DNA of 40,955 nt from a virus: positions 1 through 40,955 of IMG/VR virus record IMGVR_UViG_3300020129_000647; one strand, given 5' to 3'. Position numbers and translations under genes: made by a program. The notes beneath the pieces are model-generated. The model was not told the origin of the DNA, searched no databases, and saw only the letters and a program-made list of their open reading frames with translations. This document shows, piece by piece, positions 9,865 to 17,929 of this stretch (position 1 is the stretch's first letter; every line of letters begins with the position of its first letter).

Positions 9865-12057
9865 ATGGGTCAACCTACACAACCGGGCGGCTACGTTCCC
9901 CCACCGTGGGGCGGGCCGAAGGACGCACGCGGCAACCAGATCGTCCCCAATCCGCCTGCGAGCGGGCCGGCCTTCAATCCGGCGCCCGGTCCGCTCGGCG
10001 ATACCCCACTGGGTTCGGCTCCGCCGGCGACTCCCGAGCCCGGTCCGACACAGGGACCGTCACCGCTCCAGCCGGGCAGCGACCTGTACGACTGGCACTC
10101 CGTCAATACCGCGCTCATCAACGCGAACCTGAACGGGTGGCAGATCGCGGGGAGCAGCCACAGCCCGATCAACCAGGGCAAGTGGGTCTCGAACCCCTCG
10201 TACAACAAGCTGCTCACGCCGCAGGAGAACAAGGACGCGGGCAACGGCGAGGAGTACACCTACCAGCAGGATCCCAACGGCTACGTCGTCGGCGTCACCA
10301 ATCCGGCCACGGGCCAGATGCTCAAGGTCACGCTGTCGAAGCAGCCCGATGCCTCGGGCGGCTACACGTGGGCAGTCACCGGCCGCGAGAACCAGGGCAC
10401 CCTCGACAAGGCGCAGCCCGGCTACACCAGCGTTACGCGGCTGCCGTTCGCCGACGGACACGAGGAGCTGTTCGGTACGAACACGGCAACCGGCGCCTAC
10501 GAGAAGATGCCCAACCAGCCGGCCAACCTGGGCAATCTCAAGGGCTGGAACGACATCCGCCAGATCGAGCAGAACGGCCAGCTCGTCTGGGTCGGTACCA
10601 ATCCCCAGGGCCAGCCGCTGCAGCCGATCCCGAACGCGCCTTCGGTCAACACCGCCAAGTACGTCCCCGGCAGCGTCAAGCAGATCAACCGCAACGGCAA
10701 GCTCGTCTACGTCGGGACGAACGCTCAGACGCAGGCCATCGAGGACATCCCCGAGTACGGCACCGAGACCGCGCCGATCAAGACCACGACGGTGGGCGGC
10801 ACCACCTATAAGGAGAACCCCAACGCCGGTCAGCCCGGCCAGCCCGATTTCGTCCGGGCGACGGGTCTTGCTTCGGCGAACGAGGGCGACACGCAGTGGG
10901 CTGATGCCACCGGCGGCTACCTCAAGCACCAGACCTATCAGAACGGCGCCTGGCACGACGACCCGGACATCCCCCAGCGTCCGTTCAGCCCGGCTTCGCA
11001 ACGGGCCGAGGGCGCGCTCAAGGCCAAGGGCGAGAAGTACTTCACCCCGCTGACGGGCAGTCCCGACACGCTGGTGGAGGTCACTGCCGACGGCAACGGC
11101 GGCTACACGTACGAGATGGGACCGAACGGTGAGCCGCCGCGGACCCAGCGCATCCCCGGTATCCAGCAGCCGCAGACGGTCACCGGCGCGGGTGGAGAAG
11201 AATTTCTGCCGCAGCGACGCGACCCGTATACCCAGCAATTGCTGCCGCTCGAGAAGAACCCGAACTGGTCACCTGCCAACGCCGGCGATCGCGTGCGCCA
11301 ACTGCAGGACCAGGCACGCGCCAAGCAGCAGGAGCTCCACGCCCAGGTCGTCGGCGGTGCGCTGACCGAGGACCAGGCCGACAAGCAGTTCAACGACTGG
11401 TGGGGCACCAGCATCGACCCGTCGATCAAAGAGATCCAGTTCGCCCAGCAGAGCAAGCAGCAGGACCTCGCGCGTTCGAACCTGGCGACGGCCCAGACTG
11501 CCGCGAACGCGATCACGACGGCGACGGCCGGCGAGCACCGTGTGGGGCCCGGTTTCGGTGCCGCGCTGGCGAACATCCAGAACTCGTTCGCCACCGGCAA
11601 GTTCCCGACGCCGATGAGCGCGCAGGATATGACCAACGCGCTGGTCACGCCGGCGCCGGATTACAGCAAGATCTACGAGCAGGCCACGGCCCAGGCGCTG
11701 GCACACATCAGCCCGACCGCGGCCCAGATCGCCACGGGGCAGCCGACGCCGACGGGCCTGCCCCAGAACCTGGACGTGACCGCCCAGTTGAGTCCGAACC
11801 GCTACCTGTTCGGCGGCGGCGCTCAGCCGCCGATGCCGAATCAGCCGGGCCCACCGCCAGTCCCGCAACCGATGCCGAACCCTGCCGCGGCGCCGCCCCC
11901 AGTACCCACCCCGATGCCGATGCCCACGGGGCCGGCAGGAGCGAGCTACGACTGGAATGCCTTGCTGGAGCGTATGAACAGGGACCGGCAGCTCCAGGCG
12001 CAGCAGGCCCAGGTGATGGCCAACTATCAGCCCGCCCCGTACCAACCAGCCTTCTGA
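9865..12057 (+). CDS. Large Gly/Pro/Trp-containing virion protein, hypothetical
   Basis: A 730-residue protein preceded by GAGGAGG (9853-9858) and ATG. The N-terminal 65 residues are Pro/Gly-rich. Residues 70-400 contain aromatic beta-rich repeats: NGQLVWVGTNPQGQPL (about 235) recurs as NGKLVYVGTNAQTQAI (about 272), so there is an internal tandem unit. Residues 470-560 are helical and Gln-rich (QDQARAKQQELHAQVVGG). The C-terminus is again Pro-rich (PMPNQPGPPPVPQP). No catalytic motif is seen. It sits between the ejection protein and the scaffold, so an internal or ejected virion protein is the likeliest role; family not recognised. Confidence 0.6.
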   Translation: MGQPTQPGGYVPPPWGGPKDARGNQIVPNPPASGPAFNPAPGPLGDTPLGSAPPATPEPGPTQGPSPLQPGSDLYDWHSVNTALINANLNGWQIAGSSHSPINQGKWVSNPSYNKLLTPQENKDAGNGEEYTYQQDPNGYVVGVTNPATGQMLKVTLSKQPDASGGYTWAVTGRENQGTLDKAQPGYTSVTRLPFADGHEELFGTNTATGAYEKMPNQPANLGNLKGWNDIRQIEQNGQLVWVGTNPQGQPLQPIPNAPSVNTAKYVPGSVKQINRNGKLVYVGTNAQTQAIEDIPEYGTETAPIKTTTVGGTTYKENPNAGQPGQPDFVRATGLASANEGDTQWADATGGYLKHQTYQNGAWHDDPDIPQRPFSPASQRAEGALKAKGEKYFTPLTGSPDTLVEVTADGNGGYTYEMGPNGEPPRTQRIPGIQQPQTVTGAGGEEFLPQRRDPYTQQLLPLEKNPNWSPANAGDRVRQLQDQARAKQQELHAQVVGGALTEDQADKQFNDWWGTSIDPSIKEIQFAQQSKQQDLARSNLATAQTAANAITTATAGEHRVGPGFGAALANIQNSFATGKFPTPMSAQDMTNALVTPAPDYSKIYEQATAQALAHISPTAAQIATGQPTPTGLPQNLDVTAQLSPNRYLFGGGAQPPMPNQPGPPPVPQPMPNPAAAPPPVPTPMPMPTGPAGASYDWNALLERMNRDRQLQAQQAQVMANYQPAPYQPAF

Positions 12058-12086
12058 AATTGCAGTACGCCTGAAGAGGATCTACG

Positions 12087-12842
12087 ATGCAGCCAACAGA
12101 ACCTTCGAACGTCGAGCCAGCGACGGATGCAGCGGTTACGACCGAGGCGTCTCCCGATCTGAGCGTTCAGCCTTCTCGAGTTTCGTCGTTCCTTCAGCGC
12201 TTGTGGCGTGGTCGGGACGGACGAGCAACTGGAGAAGGGGAAGATGGCCAGACCGAAGGGACCTCGCAGTCACCCGAGACAGCCCGCACGCTCACGCTGA
12301 CGCAGGAGGAGCTCGACAAGCGAATCGACGCGGAGACGCAGCGGCGCGAAGCCAAGCGAGCGCAGCAGCAAACCGCGGAACGACGTCGCAAGCTCCGTGA
12401 CGAGGATCCGTGGGCATTCGCGGAAGAAGAGCGCAATGCCGAGAAGATTGCCGAGATCGACGCGCAAAATACGCAGTGGTTCGGCAATGTCGGAGCAACC
12501 CACGATCGCTTCACGGTCGATCCCGTCGTCCTGGCGTTACCGGAAGCCGAACGCCAGCGCATCCTCAGTCTCGAGGGTGCCGGGCTCGGACTCGACGGTC
12601 GCAAACTGATCGTCGTTGAAAGCTTGAAAGCGCTGGAGAAGCACTGGAAAGCCGAAGGCGAAAAAGCAGCCGAAGGCAAATTGCGGCGCAACCCGGCGTT
12701 CCGCAAGCAAGTTCTGAACGAATTCCGCAGAGGTGTGAGCGAGCCCGAGTTCATCGGGAGCGGGACGCCCTCCGCGGCTGATAGCACCGTCTCGAATCTC
12801 CTTCGAGGCCAGTTGCAAGCACGACACAACGGCATGGGCTGA
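12087..12842 (+). CDS. Probable capsid scaffold/assembly protein
   Basis: A 251-residue, highly charged protein directly upstream of the major capsid gene, the usual place for a scaffold. Residues 1-60 are disordered and acidic/Ser-rich. Residues 65-130 form a long Arg/Glu/Gln coiled coil (TQEELDKRIDAETQRREAKR) followed by DEDPWAFAEEERNAEK. The C-terminal 100 residues are helical with a basic patch (RRNPAFRKQVLNEFRRG), as expected for a capsid-binding helix. Scaffolds guide procapsid assembly and leave before or during packaging. The ATG has GAGGA upstream (12075-12079). No maturation-protease motif is visible. The call is based on composition and synteny. Confidence 0.6.
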   Translation: MQPTEPSNVEPATDAAVTTEASPDLSVQPSRVSSFLQRLWRGRDGRATGEGEDGQTEGTSQSPETARTLTLTQEELDKRIDAETQRREAKRAQQQTAERRRKLRDEDPWAFAEEERNAEKIAEIDAQNTQWFGNVGATHDRFTVDPVVLALPEAERQRILSLEGAGLGLDGRKLIVVESLKALEKHWKAEGEKAAEGKLRRNPAFRKQVLNEFRRGVSEPEFIGSGTPSAADSTVSNLLRGQLQARHNGMG

Positions 12843-12879
12843 GCCAGCAGGCCGGCCCCGTTCATAGAGGGCCACTCTC

Positions 12880-13887
12880 ACGCCATACAACTCCGTCGCC
12901 GGCCGCACCACCCCCGGTGCCTCCCCGCTTATTCCCGAGGACGTCCAGAAGGACATCGTCCAGTCCGTCGAACAGAAAAGCGCCGCGATGCAGCTGATGC
13001 CGCACGTGACGATGAAGCGCGCCCAGCAGCGCATCCCCGTGCTGACCCAGTTGCCGATTGCCTACTGGCTGACAGGTGCATCCCTGGACGCCCGCGACCG
13101 CGGCATGAAGCAAACCACCAGTCTGCAGTGGGACAACGTGTACCTGAACGCCGAGGAAATGGCGGTCATCATCCCGGTCGCCAAATCGTTGCTCGACGAC
13201 CTCGACTACGATTTCTGGACCCAGGTCAAGCCGAAGGTCACCGAAGCCTTTGGCGTGGCACTCGACGAGGCCATTTTTTTCGGTAACGGCGCTCAGGCGA
13301 CGTTCCCCACGGCGATCGTGACGGCCGCCGCCGCGGCGGGCAACCTGCTGGTGGTGGGCGCCACGGCCGGCCAGGACTACGTCGGCGACGTCAACGCGGC
13401 GATGGGCCTGGTCGAGGCCGATGGCTACGACGTCAGCGGCTTCTGGGCACGCAAGCAAGTCAAGGCCAAACTGCGCGGCATGCGCACCACCACTGGCGCG
13501 CTGCTGCTGATGGGCGACGACGCCGGCCCGCAGGCGGCGGTCAATACCGGCACGCTGTTCGGTGAGCCGATCGTCTTCAGCAACGCCGGCCTGGTCGAGT
13601 ACGCCACCGGCGCGACTGGCTACTCGATGATCGGCGGCGAGTGGGACCAGGCGATGCTGGCCATTCGCGAAGACATATCGATGGAAATGTTCGACACCGG
13701 TGTCATCACGGACGCCTCGAACGTGATCCAGTTCAACCTGATGCAGCAGGACATGGTGGCCTTGCGCGTGATCGCTCGCTTTGCCTGGGCCGTGCCCAAC
13801 CCAGTCAACCGCCAACAGCAGACGACTGCGAGCCGCTATCCATTTTTCGCGCTGCAACAGAAGGCGTCCACAGGGGGCGAGACGTAG
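12880..13887 (+). CDS. Major capsid protein, HK97-type, apparent ACG start
   Basis: This is the main shell protein, about 335 residues. The body is typical of the HK97-fold phage capsid family: N-terminal LIPEDVQKDIVQSVEQ, then KRAQQRIPVLTQLP and AYWLTG, a middle ALDEAIFFGNG, and near the end REDISMEMFDT and ALRVIARFAWAVPNP. The first in-frame ATG is only at 12988, which would remove the conserved N-terminal arm. The frame is open back to a TAG at 12865. The best start is ACG at 12880, giving T/M-PYNSVAGRTTPG, with the ribosome site AGAGGG at 12866-12871 eight bases upstream. An ACG start, or an ATG-to-ACG variant or error, fits better than the internal ATG. Confidence 0.85.
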   Translation, partial: TPYNSVAGRTTPGASPLIPEDVQKDIVQSVEQKSAAMQLMPHVTMKRAQQRIPVLTQLPIAYWLTGASLDARDRGMKQTTSLQWDNVYLNAEEMAVIIPVAKSLLDDLDYDFWTQVKPKVTEAFGVALDEAIFFGNGAQATFPTAIVTAAAAAGNLLVVGATAGQDYVGDVNAAMGLVEADGYDVSGFWARKQVKAKLRGMRTTTGALLLMGDDAGPQAAVNTGTLFGEPIVFSNAGLVEYATGATGYSMIGGEWDQAMLAIREDISMEMFDTGVITDASNVIQFNLMQQDMVALRVIARFAWAVPNPVNRQQQTTASRYPFFALQQKASTGGET

Positions 13888-13931
13888 TTGACCGTAATCG
13901 TGTCAATTACGAAGAACGGCGAGGGCTAGCC

Positions 13932-14099
13932 ATGCCGGGTGGGCGAGCTTACAAGAAGCCTGTCAGCAAAGCCCAGGCCAGGTTCTTTGGCGCCGCAGCC
14001 GGGGGCGAGGTCCCCGGCTTCGATCCCAAGGAAGCCCAGAACAAGCTCAAGGGTGTCAGCGAGAAGAAGCTGCCCGAGCGCAAGAAGGGCAAGAAGTAA
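13932..14099 (+). CDS. Small basic head-region protein, hypothetical
   Basis: A 55-residue Lys/Gly-rich protein, MPGGRAYKKPVSKAQARFFG at its start, ending in KKLPERKKGKK. The motif SKAQARFFGA occurs in small proteins of many phages and is often found near head genes; no biochemical role is known to me. ATG is preceded by GAGGG (13921-13925), and the stop TAA overlaps the next ATG (TAATG), indicating coupled translation. A nucleic-acid or capsid-interior contact is possible from the basic charge but is not shown. Confidence 0.6.
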   Translation: MPGGRAYKKPVSKAQARFFGAAAGGEVPGFDPKEAQNKLKGVSEKKLPERKKGKK

Positions 14100-14512
14100 T
14101 GTCCCGCGTCATCTTTCTGACTGATGTGCCCGATGCGAGCGTGCCGACCACGATTTACGGCAAGGACCACCAGGCCGACATCACTGACGAGGCCTGGGTT
14201 CAGGCACGCGTGCGCGAAGGCAAACTGGCGCTGATGGGCGCCGCGATCCGCCAGTCGAGCGTCTCGCCCCTGGGCACCACCACGGCCACGGTCAACTGGT
14301 ACGTCGATCAGCCGTGTACCGCGATGAAAGTGGATTACGGCACAACGACTGCCTACGGTTCGTCCCAGGCCGCCACGCCGGCGGCTGGTAGCGGTGCGAT
14401 CCTGGCCAACCTGACGGGTCTGACGACGGCCACCACGTACCACTACCGCATCTCGGTCACGGTCGGTACGGCGGTCACCCTGTCGGCTGACCTGACGTTC
14501 AGGACGAACTAG
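14099..14512 (+). CDS. Small head protein with C-terminal fibronectin-III-like domain
   Basis: A 137-residue protein in two parts. Residues 1-50 (MSRVIFLTDVPDASVPTTIY, then ITDEAWVQARVREGKLALMG) resemble the start of the two following gene products: an M-x-x-V-x-x-L strand followed by an acidic helix with Trp and R-x-GK. Residues 50-137 look like a fibronectin-III/Ig-like sandwich: TATVNWYVDQP, KVDYGTTTAYG, ANLTGLTTATTYHYRISV, ending LTFRTN. Such domains are common as add-ons on capsid decoration, connector or tail proteins and often bind carbohydrate. This suggests a surface-exposed head or neck protein. Start overlaps the preceding stop by one base. Confidence 0.6.
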   Translation: MSRVIFLTDVPDASVPTTIYGKDHQADITDEAWVQARVREGKLALMGAAIRQSSVSPLGTTTATVNWYVDQPCTAMKVDYGTTTAYGSSQAATPAAGSGAILANLTGLTTATTYHYRISVTVGTAVTLSADLTFRTN

Positions 14513-14521
14513 GAGGCAGAC

Positions 14522-14809
14522 ATGCCAGAAGTTCGATTGTTGGTCCCGATCGCCGATCAGAAGGGCAAGGAGCACGCGGCTGGCTAGGTCATCCACGTCG
14601 ACGACGACACCGCCGAGGCCTGGCGCGCGGCGGGCAAGGTTTCCTTCACGAGCGAGGAGAAGGCCCAGATGAACCAGGCCGGCCACTACTCCGACGTGGT
14701 CGGCCGCTCCGACGTCGGTCAGCCGAACCCTGGCGGCAAGATGCCAGGCCCCCAGGCCGAGACTGAAGACGACGAGGACGACGACAAGCCCAGGAAGGGG
14801 AAGAAGTAA
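14522..14809 (+). pseudogene. Small head protein interrupted by an amber codon
   Basis: The reading frame from ATG 14522 (ribosome site GGAGG at 14512-14516) gives MPEVRLLVPIADQKGKEHAA, then an in-frame TAG at 14585-14587 (codon 22), then continues uninterrupted for 73 codons (VIHVDDDTAEAWRAAGKVSF and an acidic DDEDDD tail, ending KPRKGKK) to a TAA that overlaps the next ATG. The reconstructed 95-residue protein parallels its neighbours, with M-x-x-V-x-x-L at the N-terminus and D-D/E plus W/R and GK motifs. TAG serves as a normal stop elsewhere (1625, 2057, 3657), so codon reassignment is unlikely. It is probably a nonsense variant (GAG or CAG to TAG) in part of the population, a sequencing error, or a leaky stop. 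Confidence 0.6.
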
Positions 14810-15048
14810 TGGCCAGAGTCCGATTCCTGGCGCCAGCCGGCGACCCGCGCCCTGGGCAGGAGGGCATCGTGTATGGGCCGCAGCACGAGACCGACTTCGG
14901 TGACGAGGACGTCGACTACGTCATGTCCTTGTGGCGCGAGGGCAAGGTCGAGATCCTCGACAGCACCGGTCTCACCCCGCCCGCTGGAGACGCGTCAACG
15001 ACGCAGACAAAGGCGAAAACTGAGGAGAAGCCGAAGGCCAAAGAGTGA
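14809..15048 (+). CDS. Small acidic/basic head protein, third of a tandem family
   Basis: A 79-residue protein (MARVRFLAPAGDPRPGQEGI, then DEDVDYVMSLWREGKVEIL) with a Lys/Glu/Thr-rich tail. It shares the plan of the two genes before it: an M-A/x-R-V-x-F/L-L strand, an acidic segment, an aromatic helix and R-x-GK. This suggests local duplication and divergence. It begins one base inside the preceding stop (TAATG) and ends overlapping the GTG of the next gene. A minor head, decoration or head-completion role is possible; family not recognised. Confidence 0.6.
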   Translation: MARVRFLAPAGDPRPGQEGIVYGPQHETDFGDEDVDYVMSLWREGKVEILDSTGLTPPAGDASTTQTKAKTEEKPKAKE

Positions 15049-15962
15049 GCACCACCCTCGCGCAGCTCGAGCAGGAGGTCGCACGCCGCGTCGGTCCGTA
15101 TTACCGTCACTTCACGGACCGCCAGGTGCCGAACACGGCGCAGTTCACTTTCGTCAACGTGCCGACGCTGCGCAGCGAGATGGACCTTGATTCGGTCACC
15201 CACCTGTGGATGCTGCGGCGAGGGATCACCTCGGACGGCACGCCCGTCGTGCTGGACGTCGTCGATCGACTGCGACTGGTGGCCAACTACGACCCCGAAA
15301 TGGGTCGCGTCTACCCGGACCGGCCCTGGAGCGGGATTCCCGTACCCGGTGAGGTCATCGAGTTCCACCATCTCGAGCCCGACCAGGAGCTCCGTCAGAG
15401 TGTGTACGCGGGCCTGCGGCGGTGTTACCTCCCAGACACCGTCCAGGCCCAGCCTACGTCGCTGTACGGGGCCGTCGACTTGACCGCGCAATTCCCCTGG
15501 CTGACTGACCCGTGGCAAATTGCCCAGGTGCGCTACGGCTGGCTGTATCCGTATTCGCACGCGCCGTTCGATACGTACACCAGCATGGGCCATTTGATCC
15601 TGACGGGTGCTTACCCGATGACTTCGCCCATGGCGACCTGGATCGATGCATGGCGCCCGGCCTGGTCATGGGTCAACGGCGCCGAGTCCACGACGGGGCC
15701 GGTGGCGGATACAGACGTGCTCGATGTCGACCTCGACTACGCCGCGAGCGCGGGCCATATCGAGGCGTGGCACCACTTCCCCGCGCGTATGGCTGCTGCA
15801 GCGTCGGCCACGTTGCAAGCGACACGCGAACAAGCGGCGGGCGAGTTCAGCCGGTTGGCGAACGTCTTCGGGCCGCAACGCCCCCAGGAGGTTGGCTTCC
15901 AGCGCATGACCATGGTGGGGAGCTACGGGCGTGGCGGACACGGGGGTTGGGTAAACCGATGA
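15045..15962 (+). CDS. Probable head-tail connector / adaptor protein
   Basis: A 305-residue protein starting with GTG (overlap of four bases with the previous gene). The N-terminal part is helical (TTLAQLEQEVARRVGPYY), the middle mixed alpha/beta with many Trp, Tyr and Pro (VTHLWMLRRGITSDG, YDPEMGRVYPDRPW), and the C-terminus helical (ARMAAAASATLQATREQA). Helical ends around a small barrel, in a gene between head proteins and fibres, fit the adaptor proteins that bind below the portal in short-tailed phages. No sequence signature proves this; a minor tail protein is the alternative. Confidence 0.45.
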   Translation: MSTTLAQLEQEVARRVGPYYRHFTDRQVPNTAQFTFVNVPTLRSEMDLDSVTHLWMLRRGITSDGTPVVLDVVDRLRLVANYDPEMGRVYPDRPWSGIPVPGEVIEFHHLEPDQELRQSVYAGLRRCYLPDTVQAQPTSLYGAVDLTAQFPWLTDPWQIAQVRYGWLYPYSHAPFDTYTSMGHLILTGAYPMTSPMATWIDAWRPAWSWVNGAESTTGPVADTDVLDVDLDYAASAGHIEAWHHFPARMAAAASATLQATREQAAGEFSRLANVFGPQRPQEVGFQRMTMVGSYGRGGHGGWVNR

Positions 15963-16234
15963 TCGACCCGACCATCATCAACGGCCCCGTGCCAATGCTC
16001 GCGCCGGTGGGGCCACCATCATGGTCGCAGGGACCACCCGGCCCACCGGGTCCACAAGGCACGCCAGGCGCACCCTCCACGATCCCCGGCCCTCCGGGCA
16101 CGAATGGCACCAACGGGGCACGCGGCTCACTGTGGTTTCAGGGTTATGGGCCGCCGACCGGGGCGATTGCCGGGGCGCTGCCACAGGACCAGTACCTCGA
16201 TATCTCGACGGGTGACGTGTATGTGTATAGCTGA
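15959..16234 (+). CDS. Collagen-like fibre protein, small
   Basis: A 91-residue protein with a central run of Gly-X-Y triplets (QGPPGPPGPQGTPGAP, then GPPGTNGTNGARG), flanked by a 24-residue head and a tail (DQYLDISTGDVYVYS). The C-terminal GDVYVYS strand is typical of phage tail-fibre modules that end a collagen-like stalk. Such stalks form trimeric triple helices and act as fibre shafts or linkers. ATG overlaps the previous stop (ATGA). It may work together with the fibre gene 10 bases downstream; the pair could be a split fibre. Confidence 0.7.
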   Translation: MIDPTIINGPVPMLAPVGPPSWSQGPPGPPGPQGTPGAPSTIPGPPGTNGTNGARGSLWFQGYGPPTGAIAGALPQDQYLDISTGDVYVYS

Positions 16235-16243
16235 GAACGCCTG

Positions 16244-17086
16244 ATGCCCTGGACGCAGGTAAGCAACCTCAAGGGTCCGGCGGGGGCAGTGGGTGCGAAC
16301 GGCGTGGGCGTCCCGGTGGGTGGCGCCTCGGGCCAGGTGCTGGCGAAAGTGACGGCCACCAACTACGACACCGGCTGGATCACGCCGAGCAGCGGCGTCA
16401 CCATGCCACTCACCCAGCCGATCACGTTCTCGCCCGACAACACCTACGACATCGGCGCGAGCGGAGCCAGCAGGCCCAGGAATCTGTTCGTGGGCGGCAC
16501 GGCTACGGTGGGCAGCACCCTGACTTGCAATGGCAATGCGTCGGTGGCTGGCTTCCTTGATGTACCTACTGTTGGCGGACTGAACGGCGCGGTTGGGTTG
16601 ATGTCTGTTGGAACGGTGCGCTGGCAGATTCCCACCGCCGGCCATTTCCTTGCTGGAGCCGACAACACCTACGACATCGGCGCCAGTGGAGCCAGCAGAC
16701 CCCGCACCATCTACGCCGGCACCAGCGTGGTCACGCCACTGCTGAGTGCAGGAGATGGTTCAGCAGCAGCACCGAGCTACTCGTTCGCTACTTCCCCAAA
16801 TTCAGGGATCTATTGGGGATCGGGTGCCATCCTTACTTTCTCGAATGGAGGCGTCGCACGTTGGGGCGTCCGTAATACCGGGCAGTTCATCCCCTATGGC
16901 GACAACCTGTTTGACATTGGAGATTCACCAACAGTCAATCGCCCCCGCACCATCTACGCCGGCACGTCAGTGATCACGCCCGCGTTAGTGGTTTCTGCTC
17001 CGTCAGCGTTTGCCTCCGGCGACAAGTACCTCGTAGTCTATGCCTCCGGGAACGTCCACAAGAGTGCCATCGGTCCCGCCTCGTGA
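16244..17086 (+). CDS. Tail fibre protein with DIGASGASRPR repeats
   Basis: A 280-residue fibre. A short Gly-rich collagen-like start (NLKGPAGAVGANGVGVPVGG) leads into at least three repeats of the form NTYDIGASGASRPRxxxxG (residues about 65, 145 and 225; the last is diverged as NLFDIGDSPTVNRPR). Between them lie beta-strand rich segments. This type of repeat is common in trimeric beta-helix fibre shafts. The first two repeats are also near-identical at DNA level around 16440-16480 and 16664-16700, giving a substrate for recombination between units. It ends four bases past the GTG of the next gene. Confidence 0.75.
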   Translation: MPWTQVSNLKGPAGAVGANGVGVPVGGASGQVLAKVTATNYDTGWITPSSGVTMPLTQPITFSPDNTYDIGASGASRPRNLFVGGTATVGSTLTCNGNASVAGFLDVPTVGGLNGAVGLMSVGTVRWQIPTAGHFLAGADNTYDIGASGASRPRTIYAGTSVVTPLLSAGDGSAAAPSYSFATSPNSGIYWGSGAILTFSNGGVARWGVRNTGQFIPYGDNLFDIGDSPTVNRPRTIYAGTSVITPALVVSAPSAFASGDKYLVVYASGNVHKSAIGPAS

Positions 17087-17472
17087 CGTTTCCTGCACTG
17101 GTGACCGCCGGCCTGCTGCTGCTGGCGCAGTCGCGCCCCGACCTGTACGACGAGGCCAAACTCGTGTCCATCCGGCCAGCCGACGCGAGCAGCCCCTACG
17201 CCGGCTTCTTCGACCTCGCCCATCCCGAGATCGTCTGGATCAATGCCGAGAACGTCTACAACCCCGAGATGATGCGCGGCCAGTTGGCGCACGAACTCAC
17301 CCACCACCACGACTGGCGCGTGGGCACGCTGACGATGCAGACGTGTGGCGAGGACTACGTCCAGGCTGAGCTACGCGCGTTCCGAGCGCAGTCGGACTGG
17401 CAACCCTGGCAGGAGGGCGTGATGCTCGGTTACGTGCGCGGCAACTACGGAACACTGAGGCCCTGCCCGTGA
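17083..17472 (+). CDS. Small HExxH zinc metallopeptidase-like protein
   Basis: A 129-residue protein with a possible N-terminal signal or membrane segment (FPALVTAGLLLLAQ). The motif GQLAHELTHHHDW gives HELTH with His70, Glu71 and His74 as zinc ligands and catalytic base. A downstream GEDYVQAELRAFRAQ offers Glu90 or Glu96 as third ligand, the gluzincin plan. Cys88 and Cys128 could form a disulfide. It lies among fibre genes, so it might act on host envelope proteins, mature a fibre, or be a virion component. The start is GTG overlapping the fibre stop. Similar small HExxH proteins occur in phage tail regions, with no known substrate. Confidence 0.6.
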   Translation: MTFPALVTAGLLLLAQSRPDLYDEAKLVSIRPADASSPYAGFFDLAHPEIVWINAENVYNPEMMRGQLAHELTHHHDWRVGTLTMQTCGEDYVQAELRAFRAQSDWQPWQEGVMLGYVRGNYGTLRPCP

Positions 17473-17774
17473 AGTCGATCCCGCTGAAGAGCTTGCCCGA
17501 CGAGCGATTCCCCAACGATCCTGCAGGGACCATCGAGTACGCCCAGGTGTTGCGCGACGTGGTCAGGCGCCCTCTCAACCCGCAAGCCGGGGTCAACATC
17601 GCGGAGATGCGCCAGTCACTGCGCGTGCTGGACGCAATCGAGGCGGCCAGCGGCACACTCGAACTGGAGGACGCGGACTACGCCCACCTCACCGAGAAGC
17701 TCGCGGCCATGCAATGGAGTGTCGTTGATCGACGCATTCTCCAGTTGATCGAGGACGTGAGTGCTGCTTCCTAG
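17469..17774 (+). CDS. Hypothetical tail-region protein
   Basis: A 101-residue soluble, acidic-helical protein (IAEMRQSLRVLDAIEAASG, then LELEDADYAHLTEKLAAMQW). The GTG start overlaps the preceding stop by four bases (GTGA). It ends at TAG 17772-17774. No recognised domain. In size, helical content and position it resembles small assembly factors encoded beside tail genes, but this is only context. Confidence 0.55.
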   Translation: MKSIPLKSLPDERFPNDPAGTIEYAQVLRDVVRRPLNPQAGVNIAEMRQSLRVLDAIEAASGTLELEDADYAHLTEKLAAMQWSVVDRRILQLIEDVSAAS

Positions 17775-17929
17775 AGGTCCGGGATGACCCTGCGGCGTAA
17801 CTGGTCGACAGCCACAGCCAGATCGAGCAGCAATCTGGCGTCTTGCTCGTCGCTTTCCCCGATGTGGGCGAGCAGTTGCTCGGCGGTACGCAGCAGGGCA
17901 GTACACGGGTGTTCGGTCATCTCAGCCAT
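17771..17929 (-). CDS. Possible reverse-strand microprotein inside the late operon
   Basis: On the minus strand an ATG at 17929 opens a 52-residue frame (MAEMTEHPCTALLRTAEQLL, ending QLRRRVIPDL) that stops with TAG overlapping the end of the rightward gene. It fills almost exactly the gap between 17774 and the likely GTG start of the next late gene at 17945. Composition is protein-like: an amphipathic helix with Leu/Ala/Asp. The ribosome site is weak (GGA about 5 bases upstream). If the downstream gene instead starts at 17843 this frame is an overlap artefact. Confidence 0.3.
   Translation of the reverse strand: MAEMTEHPCTALLRTAEQLLAHIGESDEQDARLLLDLAVAVDQLRRRVIPDL

Noticed and set aside
14585-14587. 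TAG recoded as an amino acid
   Set aside because: TAG ends the portal, two virion genes and several others in the expected place, so genome-wide reassignment is not supported.
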